A DNA stretch of 5,364 bases from Bauldia sp. (GCA_020442095.1 JAGRKY010000833.1:1-5364), one strand, 5' to 3'; shown: positions 1 through 5,074, counted from the stretch's first letter. Notes: generated from the sequence alone by a model not told the origin. Made by a program: numbers and translations.

Positions 1-114
1 AAGACCGACCTGGTCGTCGCCGGGCCGGGGGCGGGCTCCAAGCTCAAGGATGCCGGGAAGCACGGGGTCGAGGTGATCGACGAGGACGGCTGGTTCGCGC
101 TGATCAGCGAATGA
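1..114 (+). CDS. ligA: NAD-dependent DNA ligase LigA, C-terminal end (partial)
   Basis: This is the 3' end of a gene that enters from the left edge; frame 1 gives 37 residues and then TGA at 112-114. The peptide starts [19 protein letters not shown] and ends [11 protein letters not shown]. This is the pattern of the C-terminal BRCT domain of bacterial LigA: a beta strand (DLVVAG), a GAGSKL turn, a lysine-rich helix, a short strand (VEVID), and a Trp/Phe-containing last helix. LigA seals nicks in duplex DNA using NAD+ during replication and repair in the cytoplasm, and its BRCT tail contributes to DNA binding. The catalytic adenylation, OB-fold, zinc-finger and HhH domains all lie outside the window. 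The stop overlaps the next start as ATGA, so the two genes are probably co-transcribed and translationally coupled. Another BRCT protein is possible from so short a tail, but the GxGAGSKL pattern favours LigA. Confidence 0.85.
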   Translation, partial: KTDLVVAGPGAGSKLKDAGKHGVEVIDEDGWFALISE

Positions 115-659
115 GCCGCGATTCCCGTTCCCTGTCGGACATGCCGCCGCTGGTTGCCGCGCAGCGGGAGATGCGCCCGCATGAGCGGCTGATCTGGGCC
201 GATCGGCCGACGCGCGGCAGCATCTTTCGCGAAACCGCGCGCGGCGCGCTGACCGGCCTCGGCTTCTCCGCCTTCGCCGCCTTCTGGTCGGGCGCGGCCT
301 ATGTCCTCGCGGGCAGCGCCGGGCCGCCTTTCTCCTTCATGCCCTATATCGGGCTCCTGTTCTTCGCCTTCGGGCTGATGATGGTGATCGGTGCGCTGCA
401 GCGGTTCCGGGTGCTGCGGTCACAGCTCTATGTGCTTTCGCGGGAGCGATTCCTCGTCGTCTCCGACCGGCCGGCCTACCGGGTGCATTCCCATGACCTC
501 GCCAGCATCACCGGCGTCGGGCGGCAGGTGCGCCGTGGCGGTAGCGGCACGCTGACCCTGACGCTCGGCGGCGGGCATCGCGCGAAGTTCGCCGGCGTGC
601 CGGAGATCGAGCGGGTGGCGACCGAGATCGAAAGGATGCGGCGGAAGACCGGCGACTAG
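111..659 (+). CDS. Two-helix membrane protein with a bacterial PH-like domain, function unknown
   Basis: The product is 182 residues. Residues 1-40 are a hydrophilic N-terminus containing ERLIWADRP (25-33), which resembles the 'E-x-L-h-W-x-x-R-P' lead-in common in bacterial PH-like membrane proteins. Two hydrophobic stretches follow, at about 46-67 and 78-96, joined by a short loop containing Gly-Pro-Pro. An Arg-rich stretch (98-103) comes next. Residues 106-175 look like a beta-rich PH-like fold: [11 protein letters not shown] (107-117), a 'H-S-H-D-L-A-S-I' strand (126-133), a Gly-rich turn, TLTLTLGGG, and a charged C-terminal helix (about 164-179). Both helices would place the PH-like part on one side of the membrane, probably the cytoplasm. 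The start at 111 is chosen because it overlaps the ligA stop (ATGA) and suggests translational coupling; no strong Shine-Dalgarno is visible. Met codons at residues 11 and 21 are alternatives. The membrane topology is well supported, the PH-like assignment moderately so, and the biological role is unknown. Confidence 0.8.
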   Translation: MSRDSRSLSDMPPLVAAQREMRPHERLIWADRPTRGSIFRETARGALTGLGFSAFAAFWSGAAYVLAGSAGPPFSFMPYIGLLFFAFGLMMVIGALQRFRVLRSQLYVLSRERFLVVSDRPAYRVHSHDLASITGVGRQVRRGGSGTLTLTLGGGHRAKFAGVPEIERVATEIERMRRKTGD

Positions 660-702
660 GGGTCGCCATTGTCTGGTGCGACACCCGGCCGGGTTCTCCC
701 GG
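659..702 (+). terminator. Candidate terminator hairpins at the end of the ligA operon
   Basis: A hairpin begins at the last base of the preceding stop codon. Bases 659-666 pair with 678-686 with one bulged A, and an inner C-A/T-G pair can extend it around a TTGTC loop. Right after it, CCGGG (689-693) and CCCGG (698-702) form a second small stem around TTCT, and ACCCGGCCGGGT (683-694) is a perfect 12-bp palindrome. There is no T-run after either stem, so this is not a classical intrinsic terminator. The position after the last gene of an operon is the main support. Confidence 0.35.
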
Positions 703-737
703 AAATCGTCTGTCCATGGCGGGCTGCCAGGGCGCAT

Positions 738-765
738 CCGGGCTCCGCGGGGCGTCGGCGCCCGG
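738..765 (+). terminator. GC-rich inverted repeat before the AT-rich island
   Basis: CCGGGC (738-743) is the reverse complement of GCCCGG (760-765). Nested inside, GGGCG (750-754) and CGCCC (759-763) can pair around a TCGG tetraloop instead, so the two folds compete. No T-run follows. It may help end upstream transcription, or it may simply be chance pairing in GC-rich DNA. Confidence 0.2.
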
Positions 766-770
766 CCGCG

Positions 771-837
771 CTAACCTTAAGAATTAGTATTAATAATATA
801 GATTAATTCGAATTGTCATAAATATTCTATTAATTTT
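771..837 (+). promoter_or_regulatory. AT-rich island upstream of the secreted propeller gene, probable promoter/regulatory region
   Basis: These 67 bases contain only 11 G or C (about 16% GC), between flanks that are well above 60% GC. The tract holds 13 TpA steps. TTAA occurs at 777, 790, 803 and 830, so the first three are exactly 13 bp apart and the fourth lies 27 bp further on. ATTAAT, itself a palindrome, occurs at 789, 802 and 829, and AATTCGAATT (805-814) is a perfect 10-bp palindrome. TTGTCA (813-818) resembles a -35 hexamer, but no -10 at a proper spacing is convincing, so no exact promoter is called. The position, 80 bp before the start codon of an isolated gene, suggests the promoter lies here. 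Low melting energy and TpA richness also suit binding by AT-preferring nucleoid proteins; in alphaproteobacteria the Ros/MucR family is a candidate by inference only. Confidence 0.5.
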
Positions 838-882
838 CCCCCTGCCTCGGACTTATCATCATCGAGAGGGACTCAAGGAATA

Positions 883-908
883 CGCGACTTTTCCCGTCGC
901 GCATGAGG
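883..908 (+). promoter_or_regulatory. 5' leader hairpin and ribosome binding site of the propeller gene
   Basis: CGCGAC (883-888) and GTCGCG (896-901) form a perfect 6-bp stem around the loop TTTTCCC. Three bases later GAGG (905-908) is a Shine-Dalgarno with 8 nt to the ATG at 917, which fixes that start. The stem ends just before the ribosome binding site, so it could affect ribosome access or mRNA stability. The Shine-Dalgarno is firm; a regulatory role for the hairpin is speculative. Confidence 0.5.
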
Positions 909-916
909 TTTTAATT

Positions 917-3607
917 ATGACTGGTACGGTGTTTCTTGGAGCGACCGAATACAGCGTTCGCGAGGGCGAACCGTATGTGACGGTAACCTTTCAGCGGACG
1001 GGCGATAACTCCGGGGCGGTCCAGGTCAACTACGCAACCAGCGCGGGAACCGCGACCCAAGGCGTCGACTATCCGGGCAGCAGCGGCATCGCGACGATTG
1101 CCGCCGGCGCCAACAGCGTCACGGTCCATCTGCCGATCAACGACGATAATCTCGCCGAGGCGACGGAGACCTTCGGACTGTCGATCATCGGCATCGACAG
1201 CGGAACGCTTCTCTACCCGCGGACGGCGAATATCTCCATCCTCGACGACGAGACACCGGTCTCGGCGCCGGTCCAGCCGGACCTGACATCGCCCTATACG
1301 GTCACGACCACGGACGTCCTGACCGGGCTCAACCAGCCGATGAATATCGAATGGCTGCCGGGCGGCGGCTCGAAGGCGCTGCTCGCCGAGAAGATCGGGG
1401 TGATCAAGGTCGTCGACACCGCGACCGGCACAACCGATTCGGTGCTCCTCGATATCAGCGACGAGGTGAATTCCGCCCACGATCGCGGCCTGATGGATAT
1501 CGCCCTCCATCCCGACCTGGAGAACAACCCCTATCTCTACGCCTTCTATGTCGTCGATCCGCCGGAGACGGCGACCGCGACCGGCCTCGCGGCCGCCGAC
1601 GAGACGGGCAACCGCTACGCCTATGTCGTCCGATACGAACTCGACATGTCGGGATCGACCCCGAAAATCGTCGACGGCAGCAAGACGATCCTCGTCGGCG
1701 GCGCCGGCCAGTCGCTTTCGGACATCTCGGGCGGCGGCGCCCTCGACTTCACCAATCCCGCCCATAGCGGCGCCATCGCCTCGGATGTCGATCCGAATAC
1801 CGGCCTCTACAAGCAGGACTATATCAAGGTCGATTCCGTGACCCATGCCGGCGGCGCGCTGGCCTTCGGGCCCGACGGCGCGCTCTATATCGGGATCGGC
1901 GACGGCACCTCCTTCGACTATGCCGATCCCCGGTCGGCCGGCGTCCAGGACCTGGACAGCCTCTCCGGAAAGATCCTGCGGATCGATCCGATCACCGGCG
2001 ACGGCCTCGCCGACAACCCCTTCGCCGATCCCAGCGACCTGTCCAGCAATGCGTCGATGGTCTGGCAGCTCGGGCTGCGCAATCCCTATTCGATGACCTT
2101 CGCCGATGACGGCCGGCTGTTCATCAGCGAGACCGGCTGGTACAGCCACGAGGAGATCAACACCGGCGACCCCGGCGCCAATTTCGGCTGGCCGTATTTC
2201 GAGGGGGACGAGGGTGGCGCACTGATCAAGGCGCCCGGCTACCAGGACGAGCCCGGCGCATCCGACTTCTACGACCTGGTGGCCAGCGGCGCCATCACGA
2301 TCACCGCGGCCTACCAGTCCTTCTCGCACCTCAGCGCCGATCCCGGCTTCCAGGTCAGCGCGATCGTCGGCACCAGCGACATCTACACCGGCACGCAATA
2401 TCCGGCCGAATTCCTCAACGACTATTTCTTCACCGACATCGTCGACGGCGAGATCTACGCGATCGACATCAACGACCGGACCCAGGCGCAATTCGTCACC
2501 GATATCGGCGCCTATGGCCCGGTCAGCTTCTCCCAGGGGCCGGACGGCTACCTCTATCTCGCCGACCTCGTGAACGGGCGGCTGATCAGGCTGAACATAT
2601 CCGTTACGCCGCCGTCCACGCCGTCGACGCCGACGGTCTCGACGCCGACGCCGCCGGAGACGCTCTACACCAACACCTCCAAGAACCAGGTGATCACCGC
2701 AACCCACGCCAACGACGTCTTCGTGGTGGGGGCGAAGTCGGCCGGATTCGAGCTCGGGCCGAGCGACACCGGAAACGGCTTCATCCTGTGGAAGGGCGAC
2801 AGCTACGACGTCCTCTACGGCTTCGAGGCGCTCCGCTTCACGGACACCACCGTCAAGCTGTCGGGGCAGAAGGGGCCTGTCTACCAGGACATCCCGTCCG
2901 TCATCCAGCATCTCGAGGGCAAGACCGCCGGCGACACCTTCGTGATCTCCGGGCCGTCGTCGGCCTATGCCTGGGAGCCGACCAAGGACGGCGCCGGCGT
3001 GGTGATCTGGACGGTCTCCGGCGCCGACAAGACCTACGACATTCTCGAAGGCTTCGAGACCATCAAGTTCAGCGACATGACCCTCGACCTCGACACCGTG
3101 GGGGTCACCATCCACGGGACCAACAAGAGCGACAGGATCGACGCGAAACACGCGCCCAAGGGGGAGGAGAAGCCGACCGACGCCAACGACATGATCTTCG
3201 GTGCCGGCAAGAACGACAAGATCCGGGCACGCGGCGGCGACGACATCATCCACGGCGGGACGGGCAACGACAAGGCCTGGGGCGGCAGCGGCGACGATCT
3301 CCTTTCCGGCGGCAAGGGCAACAACAAGCTGATCGGCGGCGCCGGCGCCGACAGCTTCATGTTCGATTCCGGGCTGACCAAGTCGTTCAACAAGGTGAAG
3401 GACTTCGACAGCGCCGAGGGCGACAAGGTGCTGCTGGCCAGCTACATATACGACCACCCGCGACTGAAGGATGGCGAGCTCTCGGCCGCCGATTTCAACA
3501 AGCTCTTCGATTACAAGAAGAACGGCGTGCTGAAATACGACGGCGAAACGATCGCCAAATTCGCAGGCCACCCGGATCTCCATTTCGACGATTTCATACT
3601 GACCTGA
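917..3607 (+). CDS. Secreted modular protein: Calx-beta, GSDH-type sugar dehydrogenase beta-propeller, RTX calcium-binding C-terminus
   Basis: The product is 896 residues with these parts in order. Residues about 5-115 are a Calx-beta domain (EGEP at 16-19, GTATQGVDY at 44-52, EATETF at 81-86, ISILDDE at 106-112). Residues about 127-561 are a six-bladed propeller of the glucose/sorbosone dehydrogenase (GSDH) type: HDRGLMDIALHP from 188, THAGGALAFGPDG with His310, LSGKILRID 349-357, LGLRNP with Arg388-Asn389, EEIN 412-415 and NFGWPYFEG 422-430. Residues 562-586 are a Ser/Thr/Pro linker. Two related modules of about 55 residues follow (597-648, 670-725), then six RTX nonapeptides (762-815) and a C-terminal region ending HFDDFILT. 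Members of the GSDH family oxidise sugars with PQQ. Here the Lys and paired Arg that hold PQQ in characterised relatives appear replaced (Val509; Ala532/Gly534), so cofactor and activity are uncertain. There is no N-terminal signal peptide; the RTX tail implies type I secretion to the outside, where calcium would fold the repeats. No transporter genes are adjacent. The ATG at 917 is supported by GAGG 8 nt upstream. Domain calls are firm; substrate is unknown. Confidence 0.92.
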   Translation: MTGTVFLGATEYSVREGEPYVTVTFQRTGDNSGAVQVNYATSAGTATQGVDYPGSSGIATIAAGANSVTVHLPINDDNLAEATETFGLSIIGIDSGTLLYPRTANISILDDETPVSAPVQPDLTSPYTVTTTDVLTGLNQPMNIEWLPGGGSKALLAEKIGVIKVVDTATGTTDSVLLDISDEVNSAHDRGLMDIALHPDLENNPYLYAFYVVDPPETATATGLAAADETGNRYAYVVRYELDMSGSTPKIVDGSKTILVGGAGQSLSDISGGGALDFTNPAHSGAIASDVDPNTGLYKQDYIKVDSVTHAGGALAFGPDGALYIGIGDGTSFDYADPRSAGVQDLDSLSGKILRIDPITGDGLADNPFADPSDLSSNASMVWQLGLRNPYSMTFADDGRLFISETGWYSHEEINTGDPGANFGWPYFEGDEGGALIKAPGYQDEPGASDFYDLVASGAITITAAYQSFSHLSADPGFQVSAIVGTSDIYTGTQYPAEFLNDYFFTDIVDGEIYAIDINDRTQAQFVTDIGAYGPVSFSQGPDGYLYLADLVNGRLIRLNISVTPPSTPSTPTVSTPTPPETLYTNTSKNQVITATHANDVFVVGAKSAGFELGPSDTGNGFILWKGDSYDVLYGFEALRFTDTTVKLSGQKGPVYQDIPSVIQHLEGKTAGDTFVISGPSSAYAWEPTKDGAGVVIWTVSGADKTYDILEGFETIKFSDMTLDLDTVGVTIHGTNKSDRIDAKHAPKGEEKPTDANDMIFGAGKNDKIRARGGDDIIHGGTGNDKAWGGSGDDLLSGGKGNNKLIGGAGADSFMFDSGLTKSFNKVKDFDSAEGDKVLLASYIYDHPRLKDGELSAADFNKLFDYKKNGVLKYDGETIAKFAGHPDLHFDDFILT
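2615..2653 (+). repeat. Short 9-bp tandem repeat encoding a Ser-Thr-Pro linker
   Basis: TC(C/G)ACGCCG occurs at 2615, 2624 and 2639, followed by a partial ACGCCG at 2648. It encodes residues 567-579, a Ser-Thr-Pro repeat between the propeller and the C-terminal modules. Such stretches usually act as flexible or extended interdomain linkers, and the near-identical codons suggest growth by slippage. Confidence 0.6.
2705..3091 (+). repeat. Two tandem protein modules of about 55 residues (internal duplication)
   Basis: Residues 597-648 and 670-725 of the propeller protein align along their length. The shared pattern is x-A-[NG]-D-x-F-V-[VI], a Gly/Asp-rich turn, a hydrophobic strand ending I-[LV]-W, then Y-D-[VI]-L-x-G-F-E-[TA]-[LI]-[RK]-F-[TS]-D-x-T. 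The second copy has a 3-4 residue insertion (S-G-A-D) before the conserved Y-D. The pattern D-F-x-x-x-E-x-[IL]-x-F resembles strands found beside RTX repeats in secreted alphaproteobacterial proteins, so the modules may be degenerate RTX-flanking domains. DNA identity is modest, so the duplication is old. Confidence 0.7.
3200..3361 (+). repeat. Six consecutive RTX (GGxGxDxUx) calcium-binding nonapeptides
   Basis: Residues 762-815 read as six nine-residue units: GAGKNDKIR, ARGGDDIIH, GGTGNDKAW, GGSGDDLLS, GGKGNNKLI and GGAGADSFM. The third, fourth and sixth fit the consensus best; the first two and the fifth are degenerate (the fifth has Asn for the key Asp). RTX repeats fold into a parallel beta-roll by binding calcium outside the cell and are a hallmark of type I secretion substrates. 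Confidence 0.85.
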
Positions 3608-3614
3608 CGGTCCC

Positions 3615-3671
3615 GGCCGGAGCCGCGCCGCGGTTGGCCCGCCGAAGCCACCGGCCTGTGGCTCGAAGCCA
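3615..3671 (+). terminator. Candidate terminator hairpins after the propeller gene
   Basis: Eight bases after the stop, GGCC (3615-3618) pairs with GGCC (3636-3639). After a two-base GG bulge, AGCCG (3621-3625) pairs with CGGTT (3631-3635, one G-T wobble) around a CGCCG loop. A second stem follows, AGCCAC (3646-3651) with GTGGCT (3658-3663). It competes with TGGCT (3659-3663) pairing AGCCA (3667-3671). There is no T-run, so termination by hairpin alone is not assured. Confidence 0.35.
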
Positions 3672-3697
3672 GGCGCAGGCCGGCGCCAGGGCCGTTT

Positions 3698-3707
3698 CGT
3701 TGCAACG
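3698..3707. promoter_or_regulatory. 10-bp perfect palindrome CGTTGCAACG
   Basis: A perfect dyad lies 87 bp upstream of the exported EF-hand protein's start codon and 12 bp before the CRP-like site. Short palindromes with a central GC step are typical operator shapes, but no specific regulator can be named from this single site. Confidence 0.2.
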
Positions 3708-3714
3708 CGGCACC

Positions 3715-3743
3715 GGCGGGGTGACGGCGGTCACATCTCCGCC
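3715..3743. promoter_or_regulatory. CRP/FNR-family-like dyad (GTGA-N6-TCACA) inside a larger inverted repeat
   Basis: The core GGTGA-CGGCGG-TCACA (3720-3735) matches the CRP-type consensus TGTGA-N6-TCACA at 9 of 10 half-site positions. It is flanked by GGCGG (3715-3719) and CCGCC (3739-3743), which extend the symmetry with offset spacing. The site lies 59 bp upstream of the ATG at 3795, a reasonable place for a promoter regulator. No clear -35/-10 pair is seen (GATAGT at 3755-3760 is only a weak -10 match). It could equally form a hairpin in RNA. Confidence 0.35.
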
Positions 3744-3780
3744 ACGCATCTTCGGATAGTGAGGGCCGCCATCCTGGCCA

Positions 3781-3786
3781 AGGGAG
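3781..3786 (+). promoter_or_regulatory. Ribosome binding site AGGGAG that decides the start at 3795
   Basis: AGGGAG lies 8 nt before the ATG at 3795. The longer in-frame GTG at 3759 has no such site upstream, and starting there would place 12 extra residues before an otherwise complete signal peptide. Confidence 0.7.
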
Positions 3787-3794
3787 TCCCGACC

Positions 3795-5027
3795 ATGCGC
3801 GCATTCGTACGTGTCGTTTCCATGCTGGGCGGCGCAGCCTGCCTCGCGGCCGGCCCGGCCTTCGCCGACGAGGCGGCGAACGAGGCCGCCGTAGCCCATC
3901 TCGAAGCGGGGACGCTCGCCGCGGGCGAAGCCGAGCTGGCATCCGTGCTGGAAGCGGACCCGGCCAACGACGATGCCCGGATGGGCCTCGGCACCATCCG
4001 TTTCGTCAAGGCGATCGAGACGCTTTCGCAGGGGCTCTACCGCTACGGCCTGCAGCCGCCCCAGTCGATGATGATGCCGATCGTCCGCCTGCCGGTGCCG
4101 GTCAATCCGAATCCGGAGCCGATCGCCTATGCCGATTTCCGCGGACTGCTCGACAGCTTCGTCTCGGATATCGCGGCCGCCGAGGCGACGCTCGACGGCG
4201 TCGGCGATTCCGGCGTCAAGCTGAGGCTCGACCTGACCAAACTGCGCTACGACGCGAACGGCGACGGCACCGTTACCGACGACGAGCGCTTCGTCTCGGT
4301 CATCCAGCGGGTCACCGGCTTCCGGGAGGAGGACATGCCGCCCACCCTGGTCTTCGCCTTCGACAAGGGCGACGCGCTGTGGCTGCGGGGCTATTGCAAC
4401 GTGATCATGGCATTCGGCGACTTCTGGCTCGCCCATGACTGGCACGAGAGCTTCGACGTCGCCTTCCCGCATTTCTTCCCGAAGGTGGAGTCGGACTTCG
4501 CCAAGGCGCTTGCCGGCCCCGGCGGGGACCCGATGTACCAGGAGGCGGCACCCTTCGCCGACTTCATCTCCTTCTTCCACATCCGTTGGCCGGTCACCGA
4601 GCCGGAGCGGATGGCGGCGGCCCGCCAGCACATCAAGGCGATGATCGCGCTCAGCCGCGAGAGCTGGACGGCAATCGAGGCGGAAACCGACGACGACCGC
4701 GAGTGGCTGCCGAACCCGAACCAGACCAGCCCCTTCGCCAGCGTCCAGGTGGATGCCGGGCGGATCGCCGCATGGCGGGCGGTGCTCGACCAGGCCGAAC
4801 TCGTCATCGACGGCAAGAAGCTCGTGCCGCACTGGCGCTTCGACAAGGGCTTCAACCTCGCCCGCGTGTTCGAGGAGCCGCAGGCCTTCGACCTGGTGCT
4901 GTGGCTCACCGGCCCGGCGGCCTTGCCCTATCTCGAGGACGGGCCGGTGACGACCACCCAGGACTGGGAGGCGATGGTCGGGGCTTTCGAGGGTTCCTTC
5001 GGCGTCTCGGCGATCTGGTATAACTGA
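3795..5027 (+). CDS. Exported protein with TPR-like N-terminus and a canonical EF-hand loop, family not recognised
   Basis: The product is 410 residues from the ATG at 3795, chosen over an in-frame GTG at 3759 because of AGGGAG 8 nt upstream and because the signal peptide then starts properly. Residues 1-24 are a Sec signal peptide (Arg2 and Arg6, hydrophobic core 7-20, AFA before Asp25), so the mature protein is periplasmic or secreted; Cys16 is in a poor lipobox context. Residues about 27-75 form helical pairs with an ADPANDDARMGLG junction, like one TPR unit. Residues 88-109 are proline-rich. Residues 153-164 (DANGDGTVTDDE) are a textbook EF-hand loop: Asp153, Asn155, Asp157, Gly158, Val160 and Glu164 in the expected places. 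The remainder is mostly helical and aromatic-rich with no motif I know; mature Cys201 appears to be the only cysteine. It probably has its own promoter, given the 187-bp gap upstream. The role is unknown; calcium binding is likely, catalysis is not evident. Confidence 0.88.
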   Translation: MRAFVRVVSMLGGAACLAAGPAFADEAANEAAVAHLEAGTLAAGEAELASVLEADPANDDARMGLGTIRFVKAIETLSQGLYRYGLQPPQSMMMPIVRLPVPVNPNPEPIAYADFRGLLDSFVSDIAAAEATLDGVGDSGVKLRLDLTKLRYDANGDGTVTDDERFVSVIQRVTGFREEDMPPTLVFAFDKGDALWLRGYCNVIMAFGDFWLAHDWHESFDVAFPHFFPKVESDFAKALAGPGGDPMYQEAAPFADFISFFHIRWPVTEPERMAAARQHIKAMIALSRESWTAIEAETDDDREWLPNPNQTSPFASVQVDAGRIAAWRAVLDQAELVIDGKKLVPHWRFDKGFNLARVFEEPQAFDLVLWLTGPAALPYLEDGPVTTTQDWEAMVGAFEGSFGVSAIWYN

Positions 5028-5032
5028 TCGAT

Positions 5033-5074
5033 CCGCTCCGGGCTCCGCGCTCAGGCCGAGGGAGTCCGGAGCGG
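5033..5074. terminator. Long hairpin between convergent genes, possible bidirectional terminator
   Basis: CCGCTCCGG (5033-5041) is a perfect inverted copy of CCGGAGCGG (5066-5074). The pairing continues inward through one G-T wobble to CTCC (5043-5046) with GGAG (5061-5064), giving a 14-bp stem around a 14-nt loop. Inside the loop, CTC and GAG may add three more pairs. It starts 6 bp after the stop of the plus-strand gene and its right arm lies within the last codons of the minus-strand gene. No T-run follows on either strand, so it may act as a termination aid, a 3'-end stabiliser, or both. Confidence 0.5.

Noticed and set aside
777..833. CtrA binding sites (TTAA-N7-TTAA) in the AT-rich island.
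   Set aside because: The TTAA boxes are separated by 9 bp and 23 bp, not 7 bp, so the canonical CtrA site is not met.
813..841. A sigma-70 promoter using TTGTCA (813-818) as the -35.
   Set aside because: The sequence 16-18 bp downstream is TTCCCC-like with no -10 match; the AT-rich TATTAA at 828 is only 9 bp away, too close for a normal spacer.
911..3583. An uninterrupted 890-codon open frame on the minus strand opposite the propeller gene.
   Set aside because: It is exactly in phase with the plus-strand codons, so it stays open simply because the gene avoids TTA, CTA and TCA codons, as expected at high GC. Its product is a low-complexity Val/Asp/Gly/Arg-rich chain with no domain, and the plus strand has clear domains and a ribosome binding site.
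2788..3759. A 323-codon plus-strand open frame overlapping the RTX region in another frame.
   Set aside because: Its product is extremely Arg/Gly/Gln-rich, typical of a +1 shadow of GC-rich Gly/Asp repeats. It lacks a ribosome binding site and conflicts with a well-supported domain frame.
3759..3794. A GTG start at 3759 for the exported protein, adding 12 residues.
   Set aside because: There is no Shine-Dalgarno before 3759, the extra residues precede an already complete signal peptide, and AGGGAG sits 8 nt before the ATG at 3795.
3834..3845. A lipoprotein lipobox around Cys16 of the exported protein.
   Set aside because: The residues before the Cys are Gly-Ala-Ala, without the Leu/Val/Ile at -3 expected of a lipobox, while AFA at 22-24 gives a good signal peptidase I site.
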